Program-made: the position numbers and the translations under genes
Part shown: positions 19,616 to 29,642 of the stretch, piece after piece
Layout of the letters: each line of letters begins with the position of its first letter
Position numbering within the stretch: position 1 is the first letter of the stretch
The notes under the pieces: generated by a model
Database searches by the model: none
Told to the model about the DNA's origin: nothing
The model's input: the letters and a program-made list of their open reading frames with translations, nothing else
NCBI RefSeq assembly: GCF_014158035.1
Contig: NZ_JACFXW010000001.1
Coordinates: 1,860,001-1,924,000 of the forward strand
Reading direction: 5' to 3'
Source: Rhizobium sp. G21
Lineage (GTDB): Bacteria; Pseudomonadota; Alphaproteobacteria; Rhizobiales; Rhizobiaceae
Length of the DNA stretch: 64,000 nucleotides

Positions 19616-20401
19616 TCACGAGGGCTGTAGCCGCGGGCTTGATCCGCCCAGCTTGGCGCGCATGATGGCGAGCCATTCGCGCAGCGCCGTCGCGGTCAGT
19701 TGCGCATTCAGCGTCGGCTGGGTGAAATCGAGACCGAGGGCCACGCGGCCGCTGGAGCGGTAATCGCTCGGCCAGGGCGTAACGGTCACGCCCTGCGCCT
19801 CGAAAAACGAAACCGCGCGCGGCATGTGATAGGCGGACGTGATCAACAGACAGGACGACAGGCCGTCGCGCGCGAGCAGCGTCTTGGTGAAAGCGACATT
19901 CTCGGCGGTGTTGCGGGATGCGTCTTCGCGGACAAGACGGCTGGGATCGACGCCCATGGCCGCGAAAAAGGCCGGCGCGAGCTCGGCGTCGCCGGCGTAG
20001 TCGCCAGAAAAGGACCCGTCGCCGCCGGACACCAGGATTTTCGCCTCTGGACGCAGACGCGCGATGCGGGCCGCTTCGATGAAACGGTCGGCGGACTGGT
20101 TCATCTCCATGCCGCCGCGGCCGGCGGTCACTTCCAGGTCGAAGGCGCCGCCCAGCACGATCATGCAGGCGAGCGGCTCGGGCAGGTCCGGTCGCAGATA
20201 GACGGCTTCCAGACGCTGGAGCGCCCAGGCGCCGGTAGAGGTGAACAGCGTGACGAACATGATGCCGGCCGCGATCGAGGTAAGCGCGAAAGCCAGCCAG
20301 CGCCGCCCGAAAGCAAGGGCGGCGATGGCGAGGAGCTTAAACAGGAACGCGAGAGACAGGGGTTGGGCGACGAGCCAAAGGATCTTTCCCGCAACGAACA
20401 T
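19616..20401 (-). CDS. YdcF/ElyC-like envelope protein (DUF218)
   Basis: The 261-residue product has two N-terminal membrane helices (about residues 5-55) followed by a DUF218 domain with VLGGAFD, ILVSGGDGS, DASRNTAENVAFTK and ITSAYHMPRA. These motifs mark the YdcF/SanA/ElyC group. ElyC of E. coli affects peptidoglycan and lipid-carrier metabolism. A related envelope role is plausible but not shown. It lies 20 bp downstream of the TMEM43-like gene and is probably co-transcribed with it. Confidence 0.85.
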   Translation of the reverse strand: MFVAGKILWLVAQPLSLAFLFKLLAIAALAFGRRWLAFALTSIAAGIMFVTLFTSTGAWALQRLEAVYLRPDLPEPLACMIVLGGAFDLEVTAGRGGMEMNQSADRFIEAARIARLRPEAKILVSGGDGSFSGDYAGDAELAPAFFAAMGVDPSRLVREDASRNTAENVAFTKTLLARDGLSSCLLITSAYHMPRAVSFFEAQGVTVTPWPSDYRSSGRVALGLDFTQPTLNAQLTATALREWLAIMRAKLGGSSPRLQPS

Positions 20402-20421
20402 CCCGTCTCCCTTTCATTCCG

Positions 20422-21608
20422 TCAGGCGCGGCCGAAATTCGGCTCTGAAGCCGGCGCCGATTTCCGCCGGAGATAGCCGATGCCGAGGCGATCGCAACGC
20501 CGCCGCCGATGATGGCGAGCGCGAGCAGCGGCCGATAGGCGAACCAGCCGATCGCGATCACGGTGGGACCGACGATCAAGGTGAGGATGAGCGCGATCAC
20601 ACCGGTGCCGAAGCCGACGATAGACCCCAAGAACGGCAGGATGTCGGCGATGATGCTGAACAGGCCGAACAGCAGATTGAATCCGATCAACAGACCGATC
20701 ATGCCGGCAGCCCGGATGATCCAGGTGATGATGGTGTTTTCAGTCTGGGCATGATCGAACATCGCCGCCGCGTCCTGGCGGCCGGCCTCGCTCAGGAAGA
20801 TCTCACGACCGTTCGAGGTGGTGTAGGGCAGGATCTCGTCACCTTGCTGGCGTCCCACGAAACTCGCCTCCTTGAGATCGATGCGCTCGAAGGTGACCCG
20901 CATGTCGCCGACTTGCGGGGAAGTCGCGGAATTGCCGACATAAAGGCCGCCCTGGTTGAGCTTGACGGGACGGCTGGTGGCGATATTGGCGCCGATGCGC
21001 TCGGCGTCTTCCGCCGTCAGCGCCATCTTCGTGTTGTCGCCGAGATTGGCCGCCTCGTCGCCGGTGATCCGGAAGGCGCCCAGGCCCGCCTGATCGACGA
21101 CGGAGCGGGCTCCGTCCACGGCGAAGGGCGGGTTTTCGTGACCGGACACCTTGAAGTCGGAGGAATCGACCGACGAACCCTTCCATTCCTTTTCATAGGA
21201 ATAGGTCGTGGTGGTGGTCTCGCTGCCGCCGACACTCTTTTCCGACTTTGACTCGGATTTTTCCACCCATTGATACATTTCCACCTGGCGGGCGACGCCC
21301 ACCGCCCCCGGCGCGGAAATGCCGAAATCGGGGTCTTCGACGGTGGATTGCACCGACACTGGCCCTGAAACATGGATGAGCTTGCCGTCATTGGCGCTGT
21401 CGATGCTGTTGGCGTCGATGGACACCACCAGCCCGGCGCCTTCGACCAGCGCGCGATAGGTGTTGATCGCCCTGCCCTCGTTGGTGAACAGGAAATAGAT
21501 GGACACAAGGATGACGATGACGCCGATCAGGGTGCCGATCACACCGTTTTTCAGACGTGTGAACCACGACGTGGTGGTAGTTTCCGTATAGCTCATGACT
21601 TTCCCCAT
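20422..21608 (-). CDS. TMEM43/LUMA-family membrane protein; frame probably broken near 3' end
   Basis: The protein has an N-terminal membrane helix (about residues 22-42), a large extracytoplasmic region (about 45-290) and three or four C-terminal helices (about 295-385). This is the layout of the TMEM43 family (PF07787), whose eukaryotic member is an inner nuclear membrane protein; bacterial roles are unknown. As written the frame runs to 20337 and overlaps ydcF by 65 bp with a meaningless tail. Adding one base at the GG of 20487-20488 gives LGIGYLRRKSAPASEPNFGR, a stop at 20422 (395 residues) and a clean Shine-Dalgarno before ydcF. I therefore prefer the shorter end. Confidence 0.72.
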
Positions 21609-21790
21609 ATGAAGCCGCCCGTGCCGATCGTTCGGCGCTTTGCCGAAACGTGTGTGGCGCTTCGATTATTCTGCCTTGCGCCAAGCTTACGGGATTCCCG
21701 TCTCTCAGGCGTTGCCTGAACGAATCCTATTGCAAACCACAAAAAGAGTTTCAAATAGAGATTCACTTTCTTTTTTGGGGACATCAGTAA

Positions 21791-23779
21791 ATGGGCACGC
21801 AAATCGACCGATGGGTCGCCGTGATCAACGGCTTCTTCACCCGCTGGCACGGCGTCCTCTATGCCGTCTCGGCCTTTCTACTGGGCATATTTCTGAGTTG
21901 GCGGATCCTGTCGCTGGCGACGCCGCTCGGCGGCGTCGAAATCGCCTTCCTGGTCGTCTGCCTGGCGGGACTGGCGATCGGCCTGTGGATGCGCGGCGGC
22001 GAGATGCGCTTTCTATCCGTGCTCGCCGTCATCGCCGTCTATGCCGGCGGTTTCGCGCTGGCCGTCGCGATATGGCGCACGCTTCAGAAGGACTCCCAGG
22101 CGATCGAGGAATGGCAAGTCTGGCTGATCTTCACGTCGATCTTCATCTGCTGCTATTACGTGGCGATGACGTGGTTCCGTCCATCCCGGCGGCTCGACGG
22201 CATGACGCCGGATGAGCGCGAGGAGTATCTCGCCGCGCGTCGGGAGGAAACGCGCCGCAAGGCCGAACTCCGCAATCTCCCATCGCATGGCTGGTACCAG
22301 ATTGCCTCCTTCGTCACGGGCGCTGCGATGATCGGCTCCTTCGCTACGACGGCGATCGGCTTCTATCACGAAATCGTCGATCCGCTCGATCCGCCGCTGG
22401 TGCAATACGGCATTCCGGTGGGCCTGTCGGCGCTTGCGGCGCTGATCATCTGGGCGGGATGGAACTTCGTCTTCCTGCGCATCCGTCTGGCGTCGAACAT
22501 GGTCTCGCGCCTGTTCGGCTTCACGGTCGGCCTGATCGTGCTAGTGCCGCTGACGCTCGCCATCCACACCGTGTTCGGCATTATCGGCGTCGGCGGCGCC
22601 GAAGGGGTACGCGCTCACAATCTCTGGTATGCGGATGTGCTCGACGCCTATGAGCGCCGGGTCGACGGCGAGCGCGCCATCGAGGCCAATCGCCTGGCGG
22701 GCGCGCTTCAATATATGTCGAACCAGCTTCAGGCGGCCGCTCTGAACGAGGAGCGCACGGGCCAGGGCTGCGGCGCCGGCAAGGGCTCGCTCTGGACCTT
22801 CTACACCGACTCCGCCTCGCGCACCCAGACGATCGTCGACATCGTCACCACCCGCAAGAACGCCAATCAGGATATCAAGGCCAAGGTCGAGGATCTGCGC
22901 GCCCGCATCCGCCGTCCGGAAGCCAAGATCGAGGTCATCCAGCCGGAACTCGCCGCACAAGCCGACCAGATCCGCAAGCAGATCATGGAAACGGACAATT
23001 CATCGGCCATCCCCAGCGTCCGCACCTTCATCACCGAAACCCGGGCCACGGTGAATTCCGACGCCTTCTTCTCCGGCTGGTCGGCCTGCACGCTCGCCAA
23101 GAAGGACGTCATTCTCGCCCAGATCAACACGCTGATCGATTCGGTGGAGGAATCGATGCGCAGCGCCGAAAACGAGATCCGGGCGAAGAAGAACAGTACC
23201 GAATTCCGGATTCCGCCGGAGAACCGCATCGAGACGATTCCGTTTATCGACCGCTATTTCCATGGCGATCGGCGCGAACCGGTGCAGACGCCCGCCCAGG
23301 CCGCCGGCGACGTGCCGGTCTTCGTGCCGATGCGGCCCTTCTGGTCGGTGGTCTCCTATGCCGGCAGCCTGATGGGCTATATCGCGCTCCAGCTGGCGCT
23401 CGACTTTTCGCCGGCGGTGCTGGGCCTGCTGTTCGCCCTGCTCGCGCCCTTCCCGCGGGCCCGTACGCGGCTCGGCAGGGCCTGGGAAAACTATTGGGCA
23501 AAACGGATGGAGCGCTGGGCCCCGGTCGAGGACGAGCCAGCTTCCGTCACGCCACCCAAACCGGCTCCGCAAGAGCCCGCGTCGGAAAAAGAAGAGGCCG
23601 CTCCCCTCCAAGAAGCCGATATTCGCACGCAGGCGGAGGCTCCAGCCCCGCCAGCGTCAACGAGCCCCGAGCCCACGACTGCGCCACAACAGCGGCGGGA
23701 ACCTTCTCTCGATTCGGAACCGACCATACCGGCCGAGACCATCGAAGGTCGTGACCGCAGCGACGACATCAGGCTTTGA
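21791..23779 (+). CDS. Large polytopic membrane protein of unknown function
   Basis: The 662-residue product has about seven predicted membrane helices. Pairs lie near residues 16-37 and 42-60, others at about 75-95, 107-125, 170-195, 205-225 and 238-262, and one at about 520-550. Residues about 275-490 form a soluble, partly helical region with two Cys. The tail (about 575-662) is disordered and rich in Pro, Glu and Ala. I recognise no domain. It is divergent from the TMEM43-like/YdcF pair across a 182-bp spacer, which could mean shared envelope function. The gene has ordinary codon use. Confidence 0.65.
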   Translation: MGTQIDRWVAVINGFFTRWHGVLYAVSAFLLGIFLSWRILSLATPLGGVEIAFLVVCLAGLAIGLWMRGGEMRFLSVLAVIAVYAGGFALAVAIWRTLQKDSQAIEEWQVWLIFTSIFICCYYVAMTWFRPSRRLDGMTPDEREEYLAARREETRRKAELRNLPSHGWYQIASFVTGAAMIGSFATTAIGFYHEIVDPLDPPLVQYGIPVGLSALAALIIWAGWNFVFLRIRLASNMVSRLFGFTVGLIVLVPLTLAIHTVFGIIGVGGAEGVRAHNLWYADVLDAYERRVDGERAIEANRLAGALQYMSNQLQAAALNEERTGQGCGAGKGSLWTFYTDSASRTQTIVDIVTTRKNANQDIKAKVEDLRARIRRPEAKIEVIQPELAAQADQIRKQIMETDNSSAIPSVRTFITETRATVNSDAFFSGWSACTLAKKDVILAQINTLIDSVEESMRSAENEIRAKKNSTEFRIPPENRIETIPFIDRYFHGDRREPVQTPAQAAGDVPVFVPMRPFWSVVSYAGSLMGYIALQLALDFSPAVLGLLFALLAPFPRARTRLGRAWENYWAKRMERWAPVEDEPASVTPPKPAPQEPASEKEEAAPLQEADIRTQAEAPAPPASTSPEPTTAPQQRREPSLDSEPTIPAETIEGRDRSDDIRL

Positions 23780-24003
23780 GCGTTGAGGTGTTGTGAGGGC
23801 GCCGCACGGCGCTCCTCATCCGCATCCACCACCCGTCGGGCTGCGACGCTCTCAGCTTGCACGGAAACGGGCGGAAAGCCGCAGGGCGCACCAATCGTTC
23901 GGTAACACAATAATACGCCACCGGATGATCGTCGGCGCCCAGCCTCCCCGCCTTCGAAAACTCCGTTTGTCCCCATCATGTGAGCGTGGGTGGGAAACGT
24001 GGA

Positions 24004-24030
24004 AAGGCCCCGGGAACAACCCGAGGCCTT
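24004..24030 (-). terminator. Terminator-like hairpin after cycM
   Basis: Arms 24004-24014 and 24020-24030 pair over 11 positions with one wobble around a 5-nt loop. It lies 29 bp beyond the leftward cycM stop, though the following T-tract is weak. The rest of the 23780-24058 spacer shows nothing else I can support. Confidence 0.55.
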
Positions 24031-24058
24031 GAAAATCAGATCAGTCTTCGACTGCGGC

Positions 24059-24613
24059 TTACTTGGCCGGCGCAGGCAGCGGCGCATCGGACTTGGAGTT
24101 CAGGAAAGCGATGATGTCGGCGCGTTCCTGATCCTTCTTGTCGCCGGCGAAGCCCATGGCGGTGCCCTTGATGTACTTCTTCGGCGCGAGCAGGAAGTGG
24201 TTCAGGTGGTCGAAGCTCCAGACTTCCTTGCCGCCCTGCGAAAACTCCTTCATCGCACCGGAATAGCTGAAATCGGCGAGATGCGCGATGGGACGACCGA
24301 CGACGCCGTAGAGGTTGGGGCCGACTTTGTTGCCGCCGCCCTTTTCGGTGCTATGACAGCTCGCGCATTTCTTGAACAAGGCTTCGCCGCGCGCCGCATC
24401 GGCGGTCGCCATGAGATCGGCAATCGGAACCATGGCGGGGGCGGCGTCGGCGGCCGGCTCTCCGCCTTCGGTGGGTTCGGCGGCGGCGATCTCAAAACCC
24501 GGCTTTTCCGGCACTTCCGAATGGAACAGGCCCTCCGAGGCGATCGAAACCGACATCAGCACGAAAACAGTCCCCAACAACGCGCCGATACCCATATTCA
24601 CGTAAGAATTCAT
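24059..24613 (-). CDS. cycM: Membrane-anchored c-type cytochrome (CycM-like)
   Basis: The 184-residue product has an uncleaved N-terminal membrane anchor (about residues 5-25), a Pro/Ala-rich linker and a class I cytochrome c domain with the haem site CASCHS at about residues 88-93. The distal Met ligand probably lies in KGTAMGFAG. This is the architecture of rhizobial CycM (cytochrome c552), which passes electrons from the bc1 complex to the aa3 terminal oxidase. The ATG at 24613 places the anchor at the N-terminus; the longer frame to 24697 adds unrelated residues. Confidence 0.9.
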   Translation of the reverse strand: MNSYVNMGIGALLGTVFVLMSVSIASEGLFHSEVPEKPGFEIAAAEPTEGGEPAADAAPAMVPIADLMATADAARGEALFKKCASCHSTEKGGGNKVGPNLYGVVGRPIAHLADFSYSGAMKEFSQGGKEVWSFDHLNHFLLAPKKYIKGTAMGFAGDKKDQERADIIAFLNSKSDAPLPAPAK

Positions 24614-24760
24614 CTCGCAGAGCTCCCCTGTTGCCAGATCCCGTCCGGCGCACCTTGAAATCGCGCGGAACCTATGTCTTTTGGCTCCCATGCGCAACAG
24701 TAGTCAACCGTCAACGGTGAGACTAATTGACACTATTCTCGTGGAAAATGAAGGCCCGGC

Positions 24761-25509
24761 ATGACGAATCCTGCGTATGAAAACACTCTCATCCTCATTC
24801 CGGCGCGGATGGCCTCCACGCGCTTGCCGGGTAAGCCGCTCGCCGATATTGGCGGGGCGCCGATGATCGTACAGGTTGCGCGACGCGCCACAGAAAGCGG
24901 CGTCGGCCGCGTAACGGTCGCGGTGGACCATCCCGACGTGTTCGAGGCCGTGCGAAGCGCGGGCTTCGACGTGGTGATGACCAGGGTCGATCACCAGTCG
25001 GGCTCGGATCGGATTTTCGAGGCGCTCGGGCACGCCGACCCCGAGGGCAAAGCCGAATTCATCGTCAATGTGCAGGGCGACCTGCCGACCATCGAGCCGG
25101 AATCGATCCGCGCCAGCTTGCGTCCGCTGGCGAATGCGGCAACCGACATCGCCACACTGACGGTCGAGATCAAGGACGAAGAAGAAAAGATCAATCCCAA
25201 CGTGGTCAAAGTGGTTGGCTCGCCGCTGTCGGAGACGCGCCTGCGCGCGCTCTACTTCACCCGCGCCACGGCGCCCCATGGCGCAGGCCCGCTTTATCAC
25301 CATATCGGCCTCTACGCCTATCGCCGCGCCGCGCTCGAAAAATTCGTCGCTTTGTCGCCTTCGACTCTCGAAAAAGGGAATCGCTCGAGCAGCTCCGGGC
25401 GCTGGAGGCGGGCATGCGCATCGATGTCGAAATGGTTGACGCGGCCCCGCTCGGCGTCGATACTCCCGCCGACCTCGAAAAGGCCCGGGCGATCCTCGCC
25501 GCGAAATAA
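24761..25509 (+). CDS. kdsB: 3-deoxy-manno-octulosonate cytidylyltransferase KdsB; frame broken
   Basis: KdsB makes CMP-Kdo for lipopolysaccharide inner core. The protein shows [16 protein letters not shown] at the nucleotide site, [12 protein letters not shown] and [10 protein letters not shown]. After residue about 204 the written frame becomes nonsense, whereas the -1 frame continues [19 protein letters not shown] and ends [11 protein letters not shown] at 25509. Adding one A to the A5 run at 25371-25375 gives LEKRESLEQ and 249 residues, the expected length. Kdo synthesis is normally essential, so the lesion is probably a sequence error. pheA follows 30 bp downstream. Confidence 0.9.
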
Positions 25510-25539
25510 CAGCAAGAAGATTGGGCGGAAGCGCATATC

Positions 25540-26394
25540 ATGATCACCACCACAAACCGCATCGCGTTCCAAGGCGATTACGGCGCCAATTCCGACATGG
25601 CCTGCCGGGACCAGTTTCCGGACATGAGCCCGCTTCCCTGCCCGACATTCGAAGACGCCTTCATTGCGGTGGAAACCGGCGACGCCGATCTCGCGATGAT
25701 CCCGATCGAGAACACGCTGGCCGGCCGCGTCGCGGATATCCACCGGCTGCTGCCGGAATCGCGGCTGCATATCGTCGGCGAATATTTCATGCCGATCCGT
25801 TTCCAGCTGATGGTGCTGCCGGGCGTCACGCATGACGAGATCCGCACCGTGCACAGCCATATCCACGCGCTGGGCCAATGCCGCAAGATCGTGCGCCTGA
25901 ACGGCTGGAAGCCTATTGTCGCCGGTGACACCGCGGGCGCCGCCAAGCTGGTCTCGGAGGAAGGAGATCGCTCCATGGCCGCGCTCGCGCCGCGCCTGGC
26001 CGCCGACCTTTACGGCCTAGACATCATTCAAGAAAATGTGGAAGACGCGGAAAACAACGTCACGCGCTTCGTGGTTCTGTCGCACAAGGCTAGGTCGATC
26101 CAGCGCGAAAGCCGCGATGAGAAGATCATCACAACCTTCATCTTCAATGTCCGCAACATTCCGGCCGCGCTTTACAAGGCGCTCGGCGGTTTTGCGACCA
26201 ACGGCATCAACATGACCAAGCTCGAGAGCTATCAACTCGGCGGCAAGTTCATCGCCACCCAGTTTTATGCGGATATCGAAGGCCATCCGGACGATGAAAA
26301 CGTCAGGCAGGCGATGGAGGAGCTGAAATTCTTCTCGACCGAGGTCCGGCTGCTCGGCACCTACAAGGCGCATCCCATGCGCGACACGCTCTGA
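25540..26394 (+). CDS. pheA: Prephenate dehydratase
   Basis: The enzyme converts prephenate to phenylpyruvate in phenylalanine synthesis. The 284-residue monofunctional form has the PDT domain (about 1-180), with [13 protein letters not shown] and the catalytic-loop motif [11 protein letters not shown]-terminal ACT domain (about 195-275) has [19 protein letters not shown] at the position of the ESRP phenylalanine-binding motif, which implies feedback inhibition. It follows kdsB in the same direction, a common rhizobial pair. Confidence 0.94.
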   Translation: MITTTNRIAFQGDYGANSDMACRDQFPDMSPLPCPTFEDAFIAVETGDADLAMIPIENTLAGRVADIHRLLPESRLHIVGEYFMPIRFQLMVLPGVTHDEIRTVHSHIHALGQCRKIVRLNGWKPIVAGDTAGAAKLVSEEGDRSMAALAPRLAADLYGLDIIQENVEDAENNVTRFVVLSHKARSIQRESRDEKIITTFIFNVRNIPAALYKALGGFATNGINMTKLESYQLGGKFIATQFYADIEGHPDDENVRQAMEELKFFSTEVRLLGTYKAHPMRDTL

Positions 26395-26408
26395 CCGGAG
26401 AGGAACCC

Positions 26409-26648
26409 ATGACAACCTGCGTCTTCGTCCAATTGCAGTGCAAGCCGGGAAAGGCCTACGACGTCGCCGACCGCGTCTATGAGCGCGAGATCGCCTCGGA
26501 GATCTATTCGACCAGCGGCGAGTTCGACCTGCTGATCAAGCTCTATATCCCGGACGGGCAGGACATCGGCCATTTCATCAACAACAACATCCTGGGTATC
26601 GACGGCATATCGCGCTCGCTGACCACGATGACCTTCAAGGCCTTCTGA
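26409..26648 (+). CDS. Stand-alone Lrp/AsnC ligand-binding (RAM) domain protein
   Basis: The 79-residue product corresponds to the C-terminal RAM domain of Lrp/AsnC regulators without the helix-turn-helix: FVQLQCKPGKAYDVADRVYE, then STSGEFDLLIKLYI and ILGIDGISRSLTTMTFKAF. Such proteins form oligomers and may bind amino acids; a regulatory partner is not evident. It lies 14 bp downstream of pheA and its 3' end overlaps the convergent gene by 14 bp. Confidence 0.88.
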   Translation: MTTCVFVQLQCKPGKAYDVADRVYEREIASEIYSTSGEFDLLIKLYIPDGQDIGHFINNNILGIDGISRSLTTMTFKAF

Positions 26649-26943
26649 CGATCCCGTCCGCGCCTTTATAGACGTTCCAGTCGTACAGGCGCGGCGGGTC
26701 GCGCGACTCCACCGTCACGCCGTTTTCCTCGCAGCGATAAATCCGCTCGACGACCGGGCCGGAGCGCCAGCTCCGGACGCCGACGCCGTCATGCACATCC
26801 CTGAGCGCCGTGGTGCAATTGAGCGACGGCTGCGGCTTGTCGTCGGGATCGACGACTCCGGGCAGGTTGGTGAAGGGATAGTCGCCGGCCATGGCGAGTC
26901 CCGGCGCGGCGGACAGAAGAGCGACAATCAGCAAGGCGCGCAT
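26635..26943 (-). CDS. Small secreted hypothetical protein
   Basis: The 102-residue product starts with a clear signal peptide (MRALLIVALLSAAPGLAMA, cleavage near residue 19). A short mature domain with two Cys (in NCTTAL and YRCEENG) could form one disulfide. The ATG at 26943 is chosen because it puts the signal peptide at the N-terminus. I do not recognise a family. Confidence 0.65.
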   Translation of the reverse strand: MRALLIVALLSAAPGLAMAGDYPFTNLPGVVDPDDKPQPSLNCTTALRDVHDGVGVRSWRSGPVVERIYRCEENGVTVESRDPPRLYDWNVYKGADGIVRRP

Positions 26944-27112
26944 GCGCGTGAACTCCGGTTTCCGCGTCCTATGTATGACGACCGGCTCCGCCATCCAATA
27001 TGCTTTCGAACAACATCGATAACCTTTCGGTGAGGCTGCCGCGCGAAGCAGCATTCCGTTTCTTCATGCAATCGCATATATCCGAATGATGACACAGAAA
27101 ACTGGAGCCGCC

Positions 27113-27739
27113 ATGTCCGCCGACATCCGCCTGCACAAAGGCGACATTTCCACCGAGGCCGCCGCACGCTATGCCGGCGCGATCGCCATCGACACGGAAA
27201 CGCTCGGTCTCGTGCCGCGCCGCGACCGGCTCTGCGTTGTGCAGCTCTCTTCCGGCGACGGCAGCGCCGACGTGATCCAGATCGCCGCAGGCCAGACCGA
27301 AGCGCCGAATCTCGTGGCCATGCTGGCCGATCCCGCGCGACAGAAGATCTTTCATTTCGGCCGCTTCGACATCGCCGTGCTGTTTCATACCTTCGGCGTG
27401 ACGACGTCCCCCGTTTTCTGCACCAAAATCGCCTCGCGGCTCTGCCGCACCTATACCGACCGGCATGGCCTTAAAGACAATCTCAAGGAAATGCTGGAGA
27501 TAGACGTCTCCAAGGTGCAACAGCAATCGGATTGGGCGGCGGAAACGCTGTCGCAGGCGCAGCTGGACTATGCGGCCTCCGACGTGCTGCATCTGCATGC
27601 GCTCCGCGACAAGCTGACGGCGCGTCTGGAGCGGGACGGCCGCATGGCGCATGCCGAGGCCTGCTTTCAATTTTTGCCGACCCGCGCCAAGCTCGATCTG
27701 CTCGGTTGGGAGGAGACCGACATTTTCGCGCATAGTTGA
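27113..27739 (+). CDS. nrnC: DEDDy 3'-5' exonuclease of the NrnC type (often labelled ribonuclease D)
   Basis: The 208-residue product is a bare DEDDy exonuclease domain with the acidic residues in AIDTETLGL, HFGRFDIAVL and LDYAASDVLHLHAL. It lacks the HRDC domains of true RNase D. The length and the N-terminal LVPRRDRLCVVQLSSGDG motif match NrnC of Brucella, Bartonella and Agrobacterium, which degrades dinucleotides at the end of RNA decay. The ATG at 27113 is taken over 27086 because it fits NrnC starts. The gene stands alone. Confidence 0.82.
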   Translation: MSADIRLHKGDISTEAAARYAGAIAIDTETLGLVPRRDRLCVVQLSSGDGSADVIQIAAGQTEAPNLVAMLADPARQKIFHFGRFDIAVLFHTFGVTTSPVFCTKIASRLCRTYTDRHGLKDNLKEMLEIDVSKVQQQSDWAAETLSQAQLDYAASDVLHLHALRDKLTARLERDGRMAHAEACFQFLPTRAKLDLLGWEETDIFAHS

Positions 27740-27842
27740 GATCAGGCGGCGTCCTTGGTCAATCAGTCCGCCGCGATCGACATTTCTTGGGTGAAACGCC
27801 GCGAACAGGCTATAGTCGACGCTCCATATCAGGGAGGTCGAT

Positions 27843-29154
27843 ATGTTTTCGAAATCTTTTCAAATGCTTGCGGCTGTTCTTACGCTCTCCGGCTTTCCCA
27901 TGTCATCCCAGTCCAACGATTATCCTCCTGTCGTGTTCGTTCACGGCGACAGCGACACGGCCGGCCTCTGGATGGTCCAGATGTGGCGTTTCGAGAGCAA
28001 CGGCTATCCACGCGACCGGCTTTTCCCCGTCGACATCCCCCATCCTTCGGCGCGCGGAGATGACGGAAAGGCGGAGCAGAACCGGTCCTCCACGGAAGAT
28101 GCGGCGCGCGCCGTGGCGGCCACGGTCGACGAGGCGCTCGCGAGAAGCAAAGCCGGCAAGGTGGTGTTGATCGCCAATTCGCGCGGCTGCCAGACCTCCC
28201 GGAACTTCGTGAAGAACTTCGGCGGCGCGGACAAGGTCGCCGCCATGATCCTTACCGGCTGCGTGCACCGCGGCGTGTTCGTTGCGCCGGACTTCGCGCA
28301 GGGCTCCGAATACAACGGCGCCGGCGCCTTCCTGAAGGCCCTGAACGAACCGCCGGTGATCCCCGACGGCGTCCCGGTCACCATCATCAGATCCGACAGG
28401 TTCGATCTTTATTCCCAGCCGGACGGCAAATTCATCGGCAAGCCCGGCAAGCCGACGGGAGCGAATTTCGATTCGCCCGAGCTCGAGGGCGAGCAACAAA
28501 GTGATCGCCGGCGCGGATCATCGGGAGACCGGCTATTCGCCCGAGGCCTTCGCCATCATGTATAAGGCCATCACCGGCGCGGAGCCGGAAACCACCGCGA
28601 TCGCGCCGGAGAACGCGCCGGTGCTTTCAGGCGTGGTTTCGGGTTTCGACAATGCGGCGCCGACCAATCTGCCGCTCGTTGGAGCGCGGGTCGCGATCTT
28701 CGAGACGGACAAGGCGACCGGAGCCGAGCGAGGCGAAGCCGTCTATGAGGCTTCCGTCGGCGAGGATGGCCGCTGGGGTCCGTTTACGGCCAAGCCGGGC
28801 CAGACCTATGAATTCGTCATCCGCGCGCCGGGTCTGCCGGTCCACCGGATCTATCGCTCCGCTTTCCCGCGTTCATCCGACGTCGTCAACATCAGGCTCT
28901 ATCCCGCAGAGGGCGGCGACGGTCCCGGCATTGGAGTGATGCGGCCACGCGGCTACTTCGGACCGGATGACGCCGCCACCGCCAACGGCGCGGCTTTTGC
29001 CGAAATCGACAAGAGCGAGCCGGTGCCGCATGTATGGAAAGCCCGTGTCGCGGGCTCGCCGGGAGAGAGCGTGGTCGCCCGGTTCAACGAAGAAATGCTG
29101 GCGGGGCGGATTCCCGCCGCCGGCGAAAACGCCTGGATCGAACTCAGCTATTAG
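27843..29154 (+). CDS. Secreted alpha/beta-hydrolase (lipase-like) with C-terminal beta domain; frame broken by one extra base
   Basis: An N-terminal signal peptide (about 24 residues) is followed by an alpha/beta-hydrolase core. The nucleophile Ser is in IANSRGCQ (about residue 106) and a candidate catalytic His in AGADHRETGY. A C-terminal domain of about 170 residues resembles the beta domain of AFL-type lipases and carries a carboxypeptidase-regulatory-like strand pattern (VGARVAIFETD, YEFVIRAPG). The written frame stops at 28565; removing one G from GGG at 28487-28489 joins it to the frame that ends at 29154 (436 residues). The substrate is unknown. It overlaps the next convergent gene by 11 bp. 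Confidence 0.72.
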
Positions 29155-29470
29155 CCGCCGGACGCTTGACGCCGAGCCGGGCGATCACCTCGCCCGGTAT
29201 GGCGTAACGCGCGATGATGTCGCGACCATTGCGCAATCCGCAGACTTCGCGCTGGATGAACAGCGCCTGCACCGCCTCGGCCGCGTCGTAGAGGAGTTTT
29301 TCGCGTTCAGCGCCGTCCGCGTGGCCCAGGCGCGCCAGCAATGCTTCCACCTTGAGCCCCGCCCGTCCCAGGCTGTCGGCGCGCTCCGACATCAACTCAT
29401 ATTCCAACAGGCCGAGAGCGGTTTCTCCCTGACGGGAGGGGGCGAGCGATTGTGGCGGACGAACGGACAT
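29144..29470 (-). CDS. Conserved small hypothetical protein (DUF6665-like)
   Basis: The 108-residue product is soluble and mostly helical: LGLLEYELMSERADSLGRAG, then REKLLYDAAEAVQALFIQRE and a C-terminal YAIPGEVIARLG. It resembles small proteins that recur in rhizobial genomes and that I recall as DUF6665. No function is known. It is divergent from the low-complexity protein at 29643. Confidence 0.6.
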   Translation of the reverse strand: MSVRPPQSLAPSRQGETALGLLEYELMSERADSLGRAGLKVEALLARLGHADGAEREKLLYDAAEAVQALFIQREVCGLRNGRDIIARYAIPGEVIARLGVKRPAANS

Positions 29471-29642
29471 GGCGTTAGCATTCCATTAAGCATAGTTTGC
29501 TAGTCTGTCCGACAGATATAGGCTTACCCAGGCGCGATGCAACTGCGCCGCCGCTAGTCAGCAGGAGGGATAGCCGGGGGCGACATGAGCCGCCCTAATG
29601 TCCCACCCCATGTTCCCCTTCCTCTCCATCGGGAGCAATGTG

